Source: Isoperla grammatica
Taxonomy: Eukaryota > Arthropoda > Insecta > Plecoptera > Perlodidae
Direction of reading: 5' to 3'
Length of the DNA: 64,000 nt
NCBI GenBank assembly: GCA_945910005.1
Contig: OX246743.1
Location: 5,776,018-5,840,017 of the forward strand
The notes under the pieces: model-generated
The model's input: the letters and a program-made list of their open reading frames with translations, nothing else
The model's database searches: none
What the model was told of the DNA's origin: nothing
Shown here: one piece after another, positions 1-12,370 of the stretch
Numbering within the stretch: the stretch's first letter is position 1
Layout of the letters: each line of letters starts with the position of its first letter
Position numbers and translations under genes: made by a program

Positions 1-1621
1 CTTTTTTCGGACTTAAGCTGGGATTCGTTTCGACACCACTATTAAAGCATGGTTTGTTCATATAGTAATTAAGGTGCATACCAAACCAACCTGTATTTTA
101 CTCGCGTAATTTTACGCTAAAGCTCTGTTTTCATTTCACGTAAGGTGAAACTGCCTCATATTTACGCATCTCAACGTCACCACTAGTGTTGTGCTTTAGG
201 CCTCGCACATTTTAGCATAGAATACAGAGAATAAATGGTGATTAAATTATGCGAGTAAATATTTATTCTTAGGATTACATTTTAAAGGAGTTAGCTTAGT
301 TCCTGTAAGGATCAATTTATGAAGGTTGACAAATTTAAGTAGAAAGGTACCTACATATTATTTGATGCTCATTGAATATTGGCTGGATGTAGTGCTGGAA
401 AATATTGTACTCGATGGCTACTACTAATTAAATGTTACGGTACTTTCCTGTACCTAACTATAAAATATGTTTTTGGCAGACAATAGAAAATGTGTCATTC
501 ATCAGTTCTTGCCTCATGCCTACCTTTTAGGCTTATTAAAGCATCTGTGCATTTGGCCAGCACCCTGAAAGGGAGTATTACTAATACCATTGAGTAGAAT
601 ATCTTGTACGCACGATCCAACCTTGGCCGAACCAAGAGCTGCCGCGTGTGGACCGAGACCGAGGGCCGTCAAAATCAACCAGCGTAAATGTGTGAGCTAT
701 TCTGTGCAAGGTCTAGCAAGGAGCCCAGGCCAGTCTGGAACTTGGTGGAAGACCCGGCCAAGACGGTAGCGCCCGAAAGATGTTGTCCAACCTTGGGTGT
801 GTGAGTGTGCAGGACAGATTGCAATTATTTGATATATTTAGCTGTGTGCAAGTGCCACATTTCAAGTCCAGTAAAATGTGAATTATGTTTACCGGCCTTA
901 AATTAGTGTTTGATACAATTAATTAAATTTGGAAATATTAATTCAATTCGCTTTCTGTAAATATTACAATATGGATTCATCTCCAAATATTTGCTTTGGT
1001 AATTGAATTTATTAAGCAATGATGAGTATTGGGTATTTTAATATTTGTATTTCCCATCTCATTATTATAAACTAAATGTAAATACTGAACTGGATTCATG
1101 CAATTGTGACAGATAACATAAGATTTATTTTTCTCAGAATATGACTTTGTAGGTAGGGTACCTAGTACTAATCCCAGTTGCGGCACATTTTCTTGATTAC
1201 AAAATTTGGTTCTTGCACACATCTAAAATGTTCTTTCAATCCGATATAGTAGGCTTATTTTAAAGTAGACCTGAGGCAAATCCTTGGAGCTCTTTTTTCG
1301 TAAATGATTTTAAAATATATCTATCTTCTAGACCAAAACAAGGGCAAGTCAGAAATATATTTAATTTATGAAAATATAGAGCTATTTGCTTGTAGTCTAC
1401 TGACAAGTAACTAGTAAGTGAAGCATGCTAGTTGTTAAAAGTTTGTATGATAAACAGGGAATGTTCTACATTTCCCAATATTGGTTCGATCATCTTAAAT
1501 AGAAAGTCCTTCATCTAGAAAACCATAAATACTTTTTTCACTTCAAAATGTCAGTTTGATTTTTGTAACGTTACAAAGTTTGAATTTTTTCTGTTCCCGG
1601 GCTGTTATTGTGAAACATATT
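1..1621. other. Left edge, probable intron of the ENOX-like gene
   Basis: No coding exon recognised. A GC-richer patch at about 600-800 shows no splice-supported frame. Confidence 0.5.
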
Positions 1622-1629
1622 GTAATTTT

Positions 1630-2681
1630 TAGGGGTCTGCGGGTAGTACTTTTTAGATTCGGGTCCGGGTAACACAAAAAGTTCGGGTATCGGGTCCGGG
1701 TTCGGGTAATGAAATTAGTAAGGCTGGGCGTCGACATCGATTAATCGATTAATAATCGATGTCGGTGACGATTTTCGACATCGATTTTTTTTGGTTTTAA
1801 TCGATTTTTTCGTCAATTAATTAAATAACTAATCAATTATCAATTCACGCAAGAAATGGGAACTTTAAACTACCCCGGCATAGTTAGCCTATTCGTCCAC
1901 GGTCGCTTTTAGTCCAAACTGACCCGTATCAAAGGATACCGCACACTCTCAAGCCCCCCCCCCCCCCAAATATTTGCAGATCGCGCGTACTAAAGCGCGA
2001 GCCATCCCTTGGTTCAGGCTGGCACTCGGCAAGTGAGAACAGATGCGGCCGAACGAGAAAGAGCGAGAGAACAATGGTCTGAGCGAGACGCGACGAAGTA
2101 GTTCGCCGTGTCGGCTGCTATCGGCCGCCGTGAGAGAGAGAGAAAGCGCTAGTCGCAGGACGCGTGAGTGGAAGCGAGATCGCGATAGACGCAGGCGAGT
2201 GGAATGCAAGCGGCCGCCTGTTGACAGTTCACTACGCAGCAAGTAATCAAGAACGTATTAATGAAAAACGACTTGAATAAGCCTCTACGATCGGACATTG
2301 CGTTAAAATAAATTGAAATCAATATCCACAATTGTGTTTATGACGACAAAAATAAGCTAACCGGCCCGCATGGCCGTCACGTAGGCCTAGAAGGCCTAGC
2401 CTAGGCCTAGGTCAGTTATCTCCCGTTGCAGACGAAAACTGAGTTTTGTTGCCGTTATTAACTGATTAAAAACCGGTTCGATTAACCGGTTAGTGAAATG
2501 CTTAACCGTCGTCATCCCTACATTTAACATTTAATATAAGCTTAAGCCTAGGCTGCTAGGGCCTAGGCCTAGGACCTACTACTACCCGAAAAAGCCCGAT
2601 ATTTGTTATTTAAATCCCCGAATTTCGGGTATGTATAAATACCCGAAATTACCCGAAGTTTCGGGTACCCGCAGACCCCTA
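1630..2681. mobile_element. hAT-like element with CGGGT-rich ends and exact 8-bp TSD
   Basis: TAGGGGTCTGCGGGTA and TACCCGCAGACCCCTA are terminal inverted repeats, and GTAATTTT is duplicated exactly at 1622-1629 and 2682-2689. Subterminal CGGGT/ACCCG repeats lie on both sides. A second, older TE-like segment (1724-1815, related to the element at 34515-34876) and a GC-rich core with Arg-rich open frames on both strands lie inside. No transposase is recognisable. Confidence 0.88.
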
Positions 2682-2689
2682 GTAATTTT

Positions 2690-4028
2690 ACATCGTAACT
2701 GAGTAACCATCCGTGTTCGTGAATGAATTTACTACTCGCCGCCTTTTTCAACACTACACAATTAGGCTTCTAAGGCAAGCTTGACGTACTCAGCGCCACC
2801 ATAGTTCGAGCCCAAGTCCATTGCCTGCTGGATGGATCAAGTGGCGCAGACAGGTCTACTTGATGTCATCTTAGCGGAGATCAAGGAGACCTTGAATGCT
2901 GGTCAACCCATCCAGCAGGCTGTGATGGCGGCATTTTGCTTCACATAGATAGCGCCATACATAGAGAACAAAAACAACTTGCCAACTTGTATAGGTAGAT
3001 CACAGTATCGGTTACCGTACTGCTTTTAGTACCTATGGCTATATAACCTACTGTTTACTCAAATATCTGTGTTGTCATATGTTTGCTATTTGAGCAGTAG
3101 AATTTTTCTGACGTGCTCTTGTGTTTTGGGTCGTGCATTTTTATCGTTTTTAACGCCGACAATGCACTTTTGCCGACATATATAAATGAAGGGTAGGACA
3201 GAAACGTTCTTTATTAACTCCTCTTTGGGTTAGTTTATGAGTTTCTGGTTGCGTGAATTTAGCAAAGACAAGATTTAATAACTACCGTTTGTTTAGTTAT
3301 CAACTCAAACTTTTAAACTCAACTCAAACTATCAAACTTTTAAATGCTTAGTCCTAGGTAAAGAGGCCATATTAATAACTTTGGTATTTATATTATTGGC
3401 CTTGCTAAATGCACTCTTAACTTCAGTGTACGATTCTCTCAAGTCTAGACCCGACAATGAACGTGGCTAAATTAACGTTAAACATATGTAAGGCCTGAGC
3501 ATAGGCGATGGCCTACATGGGCTATAGGAACTCACTAACTCTAAGAGGCATTGACAAAGATGGTATCATGTCGGGGAGTGTACGTGGAAGTACGAGGCTG
3601 GTCCAGACCTGAGGGGGGTGGACGTATAACACTACCAGAAGCAGCCAGGTAAACCAGTGTGCTCGCAGTCGACTGGTCTCGGCAGACATCGAATGTACGT
3701 GGCACGGTGTGACGTCTCCGTCGGATGTGTTGTAATCAGTGTGGGTAGAGTATATATACAAACATGGAAGTGCTACCTTTTCTTTCCAGTACCCGTTCAG
3801 ATGTCGTCACCTCTCCCTGCTGGTTCCAAAGGCTATTTACAAAGAGTACGGACATATACTTGAACGTTAATCTTGCCTGTTGTCTAGTAGGCTCTTACTT
3901 ACAATCATTGTCTATAGTACAATATCCTTAAAAATTCCAAAGTATGATAGTGACACTAGTACCGGTATAATGTAGTGTCGGTACCCTGTTGAAAATACTA
4001 CCTGTGGAGCCAGTAGTTTCACAACCAG
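2690..4028. other. Probable ENOX intron upstream of the first visible exon
   Basis: Nothing firmly assignable. It contains a 13-bp inverted pair (GCCTGCTGGATGG near 2825 and its inverse near 2910). Confidence 0.5.
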
Positions 4029-7000
4029 ACCGGAGGTGGCCAGACTCGAGGCGTGCATCAACGAAATGGTGTCGGGTCAATCTTCTAACTCTGCTTGTCT
4101 CTCCTAACTGGTTATTTAGTTGGTCAGATCGAGAGAGTATTCTCGTCCGCCAGTCACAAGAAGGTTTGGGACCATTTCACCAAAGCCCAGAGGAAAAATA
4201 TCGAGATGTGGAAGAAGCAAACGGCGGTACGTAAGCTCTAAGCAGGTCGTGCGTGTTTAATTATTACAACAGGTGGCGGGCTAGCTTTGATTGCGTTACT
4301 AATTGAAAGGTACTACATTGCGTTTTTGTAGTTCGTCACGTGAGTCGACGCTTGTCGAATAATTATTTAAACAAAAAAACTAGCGACTTAAAATTTAGCG
4401 TCTATATGTATGTTAACTCAACAACCATGCACAAAAGATTGTTTGTTTTAAAGTTGGCAGGTTGTAAAAAAAAAAACACGCACTGACTTGCAAGGCAACT
4501 GGACCAAAATAGCGGTATAGTTTTAACAAAATGTTAACGACCATTAAATAATGAATTAGATATCCAAACGATAGACTCGGTCTATAGATCCACATGAGTA
4601 ACTTTGGCTGGCACTAATCTAAGCCTGCCCTTGGCCAGGGGAGAGGTAAGTTGTTGGAGTATAGGAGTACTGCCGGTGAACACCTTGGGCTCTCAAGTAA
4701 GCCGATGTCGCAACGTGTCCCGCCGTCAGGTAGTAAGTTATGAGAATATTCACACAGGATGGCAGCATGTACTCTCGTTCTGCCACCAGTGAAGGGTATC
4801 TTTTTGTTAACGTTCATTCATATGAGTAAGTCTTTTTTCCATGAAGTTGGTATATCAAATATTGAAGTTTTCTCTTGCGACTCTTCAACGTCTATGCTAT
4901 TTTCATGTTGGTTATTTTTTCTTCGATTTAGAGATGTCGATGCTGTTAATACAGGTAGTATTTGTACCCTCCATGGGAGAGAAGAATAAAATAGGGAACT
5001 TCTATTTAGACGTAAAAGTAAAACGGGCGAATAAATGGCCTGCCACTTGGCATGAGCTATGATGAGGAGAAAATAATCCTGCCTACCATCTAACATTTTT
5101 TGGGCACACATTTTCATCTGAGTTGCTGGCCCCTGATTGGCTGTAGAGCAGCCCCAAGATTCAGTTATGAAATGTACAGAAATTGGGTCCTGGAGGGGAG
5201 AACAAATAAAACACATGCATTCACAGATCAGCAGACATGTTCACTGCTCTGAAAAAGCAGTTATCTTTTCTTGCTACAGTTCAGATCATCAGTTTTTAAG
5301 CGAGCGTCTCCATTAGACATTTATGGCACTCTTTCTGTTTGTTTGTTATGTCTGTCGATAGCGTTCGAATGGAAAGTCCGATTAAGTTGAAATTTGAACC
5401 ATCCACAAGCCTCGATGTGGATTGAAGGTGAATAGTTAAGTGACAAAATCATTAGAAAAGTTACACAATAGATACCAAAAACATGTTTCTGAAAAAAATG
5501 GCGACAAAATCTGAGAGCCATATTTTTATTAAGATTTTTTGTCACGAATATGTTCATGCGATCTAAAGTACAGTATTGGCAAAGTTACACAAAAGTTACT
5601 CGAAAATGTTCTTCTGAAACACTAACAGCAAAATGTGAAGTGGCTATTTTATAGTAAATTTTCGTCCGGCACGAATATTTTTTTTTTTTTTTTTTATTTA
5701 TGACTCCAAGAACCCACAAAGCCAAGACTTGGCTTAACTGTGGTACATAATAAAAAATATTATACATAGTGACAGAACAGAACAGAAAACGGAACATGTA
5801 TTTACAATAACAAAATAATGTATAGAACTAAATACTTGAAACTACTAAGAAAGTGAACTTTACAAAAATCAATACAAATGCAGAATTAACTTGTTTACAG
5901 TAATTAAAATATAAACGGAACATTCACAGTAAAAAGGTGTCAGAAAGTAGATGTGTTTTTAGTTCAGATTTAATTTTAGAAATAGACGACAGGGTTTTGA
6001 GTGAGGATGGTAGCATATTAAATATAGTTGGCACAGAATAAGACAAGGAGCGTTGGCCATATTTGTTAGTATAATTAGGAACTTGTAAGGTGCCCGCCAC
6101 TTTGAGCCTTGTCTCCTTACAGGTGTCCATAGGGATCTTAAAATCCGGTTTAAAATAAAAGTACAACAAAAATCTATATACGAATAAAGAATAAATTGGC
6201 AGTATATTACAAAATGAAAATATTTGTTTTCTAGAAAATTTTTTTTTTTTTTTATAATTATTTAAACGCGATCTGATACGAATTTAAGGCAGAAATTACA
6301 TTTCTATTGCTGTCAATAACTATTAGTAATAGTGGCAGACCGCGTAGAAAACACTAGACGAAATAACAACGAAAAATCTTAGCAACGCACATTGCACTGC
6401 ATCCAACAATGTCGGGAAGTATAATAGCTATGGAAATTAGAAAAATGTTTGCAATGTGCATTCTTGAACTGTTGTTAATTGTTGTTTTTATTACCTTGAG
6501 AACTTTTCGCCAAAAAATTCATAGATTGGGACGCGCTCGCTTGTCAACCCATCACACAGAGCGTTTTCCTAGTATATTTACACTCTACTACTACTACAAA
6601 ATCTCAGAAAATGGAAAACAATATTCCATATTGGGAAGACTAGCTACCCCACATTTAGAAAGTGTTACAGTTTAGTTCTTATCTATGAATTGACAACTAG
6701 AACAAACTGCGCAGGTACAAACATCTGGTGGCAATATGAAATTGACTAGCAATTGAGGTACAAGTGTTTTTCTCTCCTAGCTGTCTAAAAAGTTACTGCC
6801 TAGCCAAAGGTTATGCGTGTGAATCTATGAGCCTATTGTATGGATTGTGTAGATCTCTTACAATGATCATAAAGCCCAGAGCTCAACAAAATGAGACTTT
6901 CTTCCCACTTTTCGTAAGGGGTGCATGTAATAAAGATAAGGATTGAACCGTGAATTCCAAACTAGCAATGGGGTTGTTGCAAAAGTCAGGTTAATTTGTA

Positions 7001-10000
7001 GGTGGTGATTCCCAAGTATGATGGTAAGTATGGGCCAGCTAAAAGTTGCATGGTATATAATATACTAGTAGACTAAGATTTAGTTATGTACTATTAATGA
7101 CTTAAAATAACTAATAATCATATTTTCTTACACACATTAAATATATAATTTGTGAGAGGATTGGTCATACTGCAAAAGATTAATTTCGAAGAGATTGCTG
7201 GTGTGCTTTCGATAACTTATTGATGATATGATAATGTAACACACTGCAAGGTTTTTCCCATTTAGAAAATGTATTAACTATAAAACGTTTATTTTCCCAT
7301 TAGTAAATATCAGTACCTATTTTTCACAATTTTTACTTAAAAATATTGTAAAACATATTTTACTGTCGGAGCTTACCATTTTATTAATCCTTAATACTGT
7401 ATTGTAACAGTAAGGAAATATTTATAGGCTACAGAACAAGAATAGGCTAAACAACCATTCAGTCCAGTTTCTCTTGAAGAACTCGCATGTTTGTGTCAAA
7501 ACCTACGTTAACAGTATCCGAACCAATGAAAATTGATTACATCCGGACAAGTACAGCATTTTGTGGTACATAGAATTATTCACTAGACCACCGGCATGGT
7601 ATGTTGTGATCGGCAGCCCAATGGGGGTAGATAAAGTGTCGATTCGGATCCGTACGGTAAGTGAGTGAGAGGACGAGGAACACGGTTGGGAGCAAAGTGT
7701 CGCCGTGGGGACGCAAGTAACGCTACGTTGTTTGTAGGAGATCAAGACGGTCCAGCTGGAAGAGGTTCTCAACGAGAGGGCTGACGAGGAGATGGAGGTG
7801 TCGGACTCGGAGGACGACTTCTACGGGGGTAAGAAGAGGCGCGTCGAGACTGCCGACGAGAAGGCGCTGGCTTCCGTCAAGGTGAGGTCAATACCCGAGG
7901 TCAGGTCGGGCTGTAAAGTATGCCGGGTCGGGTAGCACAACACGCTTTCGAGGTTATAAGTGGTCAAAGGAACGTAAAGAAAGTAAATAGGTCACTTTAA
8001 GAAAAACATTATCTTTATTGCTACATTTAGGCCTGCATGATTTTGGTTTGGTAAGCCTACAGTGGGTCCATGGCTTATGGTGAATTCACGACCTTGCGTT
8101 GCGCTGAGCTGAGCGTTGGACTTTGTTGCGGTGCGTTGACTTCATCATCTGTTCACGTCCTTGCTTTAAACTACAGCCTTCTCGACGGGTCAAACCGTGG
8201 ATTCAAGGTTACTTGATATCCGATCAAGTGGACCTTGCGCGGATTGAACCGACGTTCAAAAAGGCTCTGCTTTAAACCGAGTATCCCGGATCATACATGC
8301 CGCGAGGATCAAGAAGGCTTTGCTTTGCGTAATTGCGTTGGAAAGTTGAACTAGAATCAATTTTGCAGCATCGCAAAATCGCACAGTCGCGCACTGATGA
8401 TGCTCATGATTGGTTGCTAGGACTTCGAAGTTCAAAGTTGCGTAGCGCAACGCAAGGTCGTGAATTCACCATTAGTTAGGAATAAGAAAATCAGTCGATC
8501 TTAGCATTTCACAAATATTGTACACGCCCACTACCTGGCTAGCACAAACAAAGGGACGAAATCCCCGAATTCATTACTGAAAGCCGTAACAGATGTTCAA
8601 CCATGCGCACATTTCTTTGAAACCTAACATCTAGTCAAATAACAGGCATCCACACAACAAACAAACGATTACGTTTGATTACTTTTGACAGTTGGGACCC
8701 AACAATTTTAAGGAAAGTGCGGTCAGTCGGTTGCACTCGGGCTGTACAAACAACTTCCTTGCGCCGTTCTCAGCTTTGCCATTGACAAGGTTATTTTTTG
8801 TTTCCATTTGCCTTGTGTATTGTCCTCTTGTGAATCGGTTTTATAACCGAATCGAATAGGATCGTCGTCATTCGTCAATCGTTCCATTAGCGACGAGTTA
8901 CTGCTTCAAAGTAATCATGTACAGTAGTGTCCCCCTTGAAATGAAATTTTACGGGGGCCCTAAAGTAGGGATGTCAATGGGTACCCGATGTTTTCCTTTT
9001 TGTCGAAAAAAAAAACAATGCGTCGTCTTTGTGCCTTGTCTGCGAGTGGAGACTACGACCTCGTGCGCCCCACAGAAGCGACCGGTGTTCTTGTTTGTAA
9101 CTCGTAGTCGGCTAGCGCGATATAAATTAGGAGTTAACAATGATTATATAATACTTGGGAGCTTGCTCCACTGAACACAATGCAATCTGTTATGGTTTAC
9201 CAATGCTTGCAGGTTGCAGTATATCCACAATTTTCTGAATCATTTGACACCCATGACAATAAAAATATATTTTGCTACCCGGTTAACCGGGCACGAAAAA
9301 TGCCGGTTCAATCACAAAATCTCGAATGACCGAAATGAATTGATGGATCGAAACGTTTGTGTGTAGGAGGAGAACGACAGCCTGCGCTGTCAGCTGGAGG
9401 CCTACAAGAACGAGGTGGATCTGGTGCGCGTAGACTCGAACACAGAGCTGGACCAGAAGGACAAGCAGATCAAGATGCTGCAGCAGACGTTGCAGGGGAT
9501 GCAGCAGCAGCTGATGGAGTCCAAGCGTCGCCAGACCGAGGACGACGTGAGAGTGAGGGCGCTGGAGGCAAAGCTGCGCTCGGCGGACCAGTTCAACGCC
9601 CACACTGAGGCCAGGCTGCGCGCCGAGAAGGAGAGGGTGGCGGACAAGGAGAAGGAGAAGGAGAAGGAGAAGGTGGAGGGGGAGGCGGGGGCGGGAGATG
9701 CAGCCCCCGCCACGGTCACGGCAGAGGAAGGGGCGTCGCCGGGGGAGGAGAAGACAGACCTGCTCGACGTTGCCTCCCCGAAGCTCTTCTCTATCGGCAA
9801 CATAAACGACAAAGAGGCCCGACTCATTGGTGAGTCGAATTTTAATTATTTTATTTTTATTTTAATTTAATAGTCTTCAAAGAAACACTACTACATTTAT
9901 ATGTAAGTTTGAAATCAATTTCAGAACGTGTTAAGTTTTCAAAGCTGCATATAAACACTTCGAAAGTGGGTTTGGATTGGTCCGAGTCAACCCTGTTTAC

Positions 10001-11976
10001 TCGTAGGGTTGACATGGAAACTGTCGTGTGAACACCTCTGTTTTAACTTTGCGGTCTCGTTGGCAAACTAAACCGGCGACGGCGGTTCAAATTGAGGCTA
10101 TGTTTACACTTTTTTTACTGCGCTCGTTCTCTCATTCTTGCCTAGTGTGGTTGAATTTGTGAAATGTCTAATTCCATTAGGAATGTTTGGACAGATAAGA
10201 AAGTATTATTTTATGTTGCCTCCTTTGTTGATCCAACTTTTCTTTAAGAAGCAGTGTAATGTCTTGATTTAAGTGGTGCTGTATAGCAGGAAATGTATGA
10301 ACTAAATAATGGTTTGATTATTTAGTTTAGTTTAGCTGAACTGTGTAAATGCTACTTTAAGCTCAAATAACGCAAAAAGTAGTACGGGTATACGGTACTC
10401 ATTTTTTCTTGTTTGTGTGTATTCTTTACCAACGTACCTTCATTTTGATACTAAATTGGTTCATGTGGCAAGTTTTCTTGGCTCCTTTATAGCTATGTGA
10501 AAGTAATAAAATGTAGCCTATGATTTCTCTACTTTCCAATGTAAAAGGATAGGGATTTTGAAAATGTTCACTTCAAAATTTTGCAAAAAGTAGATCGGAT
10601 AGGTACATATATATCTCTTTGTATTGTGAAAGAGCACTGCCTCATTGTAAAGTGAGCCAAATATGAAGAACATGCATGATAAGTATGTCGAGTTATATAG
10701 AGGAGTGGCTTTAATTATGAATTGTGATTTATCTGACAAAACTGGCTAGGCCTATATATAATTTTCCTTTTTTGATAATCAAGTCATGAAAAATTGAAAT
10801 TGAAAAAATTCAAGATTTTCTTAGTTTGACGCTCCCCTCCATCGCTGTGTGACCACCCCTTAAGCCGCGTTCACATAAATGACTAGTGACTATTGACTAT
10901 TGACTAATGACTATTGATTATTGACTAAGCGAATTGAACCATAGGCGACACGTGCTGACGTTCACACAACTTTACTTTTGACTTTTGATTATTGACTATT
11001 GACTAACGAATTGAAAATATCTCGAAGTCATAGTTACAACCAATCACAACGTTCGCGTTCAGCCAATGAATGTGGAGCAACGGAAGTCAATACCACTACT
11101 CAATTACTGTCTAGTGTATATTTGTTTTTGACTATTTCTGGCGAATATTATTTATTTATTATTTTTATGAAGCTGTCAAACAATAAAATATTCTTATTTT
11201 GAAAACAAATCTTCAAAACAAACAAGAAACATACAAAACCTTCACAACTTGGTTGACCATCATTAAACGTTTTAACTGGTGAACAGTTACTATCGCCATA
11301 CCTCGTTTTCTTCATAATGTTGCAATTATATTATTTTGACAGTTCGTTGTTTGTCAATCAGTTCGATTCATTTGTTCTAGGTGGCAGATCATACGTGTCA
11401 AAGAACTTAGTTGTGTAGTGTTCATATCTTTCTTTGGGTAGTCAATAATCAATAGTCAATAGTCAATAGTCAATAATCAATAGTCATTTATGTGAATGCG
11501 GCTTTACCCCTTGGACAACCCGACAATCATACCATATTTATTCATTTCATATTTATTTATAATTTATGTCATATTGTTATGTGGTGGTCACATTTATAAT
11601 AACAACACATAACTAACAACAGGTGGTCACAACTAGGGGGTGGAACTTCAAACTACTGTATGTCAAAGTCAAACTAAAACTATCTACCCTCTACATGGAA
11701 TTGATGCATTGAAAATGCATAGTCAGCCGAACGGGATACATAGTCTAATTGTTCGCAACTATTTTTCCAGGCCTTATTTCCACGTTTCTCAACGTCCATC
11801 CGTTTGGCGCTGGCGTCGACTACATCTGGTCTTACTTACAAAAGATGGAGCCGTTACTACGACCGAGCGAGGTCGAGTCACTGATGAGCCGATTCCCTCT
11901 GGTTTTCCGCGAAACTCTTTCCGGTATCGGAGCAAATATGGAACGACGCTGGCAATTTTCAGGGTTCGAGCTGTAG
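4029..11976 (+). CDS. ENOX: ENOX1/ENOX2-like ecto-NOX disulfide-thiol exchanger, C-terminal half (5' partial)
   Basis: Five coding exons are readable: 4029-4075, 4120-4226, 7738-7881, 9367-9829 and 11771-11976, ending in TAG. Phases join cleanly and give about 322 residues; the vertebrate family has about 610-640, so the N-terminal RRM half lies upstream of the window. Recognised family blocks in order are SASHKKVWDHFTKAQRKN, an acidic EEMEVSDSEDD stretch, EENDSLRCQLEAYKNEV, a Gln-rich coiled coil (LQQTLQGMQQQLMES), and the C-terminal block LISTFLNVHPFGAGVDYIWS to ERRWQFSGFEL. ENOX proteins are cell-surface or secreted proteins reported to oxidise hydroquinones and exchange protein disulfides. 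The exon at 9367 has a lineage-specific Lys/Glu repeat and an Ala/Gly/Pro-rich insert not expected in vertebrate ENOX. Whether it is ENOX1 or ENOX2 cannot be decided; the invertebrate gene probably predates that split. The first exon start (after the AG at 4027-4028) is the least certain boundary. Confidence 0.88.
5297..6572 (+). mobile_element. Helentron-like element copy interrupted by a LINE fragment
   Basis: It starts TAAGCGAGCGTCTCC and ends GAGCGTTTTCCTAG. The family sequence stops at about 5680 (CGGCACGAATAT) and resumes at about 6255 (ATTTAAACGCGATCTG). Between lies a poly(T)-bounded LINE piece. It lies in the ENOX intron 4227-7737. Confidence 0.75.
5681..6254 (-). mobile_element. LINE 3' fragment (L2/CR1-like C-terminus)
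   Basis: The minus-strand frame 6169-5924 contains GTLQVPNYTNKYGQRSLSYS followed by PTIFNMLPSSLKTLSSISKI, the conserved end of many LINE ORF2 proteins. The plus-strand poly(T) at 5681-5698 is its poly(A) tail. Strongly 5' truncated. Confidence 0.72.
6573..7737 (+). other. ENOX intron, right part
   Basis: No gene or recognised repeat; AT-rich up to the acceptor TTTGTAG at 7731-7737. Confidence 0.6.
8050..8760 (+). repeat. Dispersed repeat, copy 1 (carries a MITE)
   Basis: It matches 54979-55378 on both sides of the MITE at 8078-8471, so it is the filled version of that repeat. It lies in the ENOX intron 7882-9366. Confidence 0.8.
8078..8471. mobile_element. PIF/Harbinger-like MITE with TTA target duplication
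   Basis: TGGTGAATTCACGACCTTGC continues as an exact roughly 28-bp terminal inverted repeat at both ends. TTA is duplicated at 8075-8077 and 8472-8474. The homologous repeat at 54979 shows the empty site. Confidence 0.88.
9830..10860 (+). other. ENOX last intron, left part
   Basis: No gene or repeat recognised; AT-rich. Confidence 0.6.
10861..11506. mobile_element. TIR element with GACTATTGACTA subterminal repeats
   Basis: TAAGCCGCGTTCACATAAAT at the left is mirrored by ATTTATGTGAATGCGGCTTTA at the right. Inside each end are clustered GACTATT/AATAGTC repeats, resembling transposase-binding arrays. A 5-bp direct repeat CCCCT flanks it. Non-coding. Confidence 0.8.
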
Positions 11977-12370
11977 TAACTTCAGTTATTTCATATCTTA
12001 CATCAGTTATTAAACAACATCTTTAATGTTTATCACCAGCATAGCCTATATATTATGTCATTGTTGTCACGTTTGTGTTTCTTTCTCATATCGATAGTTT
12101 TGTTTAGTGTTCACTTAATAAAGGATTTTTCTTCATAACTTGTTAGTACAATTATTTCTGCAAATAGAAAATCGGATGTAGTCGTTTGTGAGTCAGTAAT
12201 TTTTTAACTGATCTACTAGTAAAAATGTGCCATGATTTTCGGACACAGTGGATTTCGAAGTGCTCTGCGTGTACAGTACTTTCCATGTAAATGTAAAAGT
12301 TACAAACATTACCACTCGACTAATGGCAAAAGTAAATGTATTTCTAAACAAGCATAACTGTGGATCATGT
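11977..12370. other. Spacer between convergent ENOX and DNAI2 stop codons
   Basis: 394 bp holding both 3' UTRs. The plus-strand AATAAA is at 12117. The nearest minus-strand hexamer is a variant ATTAAA at 12022-12027, beyond the ENOX signal, so the two transcripts may overlap. Confidence 0.5.
12117..12122 (+). terminator. Polyadenylation signal of the ENOX-like gene
   Basis: A canonical AATAAA lies about 140 bp after the ENOX stop codon and is the first one downstream. Use of this site is inferred. Confidence 0.5.

Noticed and set aside
1949..2246. Arg/Ser-rich ORFs on both strands in a GC-rich block
   Set aside because: Located inside a hAT element with exact TSD; no match to ENOX N-terminal motifs and no splice support.
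2819..2925. 13-bp inverted pair that could mark a small element
   Set aside because: No target duplication and no longer complementarity around it; could be chance.
9283..9827. Minus-strand ORFs of 106 and 141 residues
   Set aside because: Shadow frames of the ENOX exon at 9367-9829, which has clear family identity on the plus strand.
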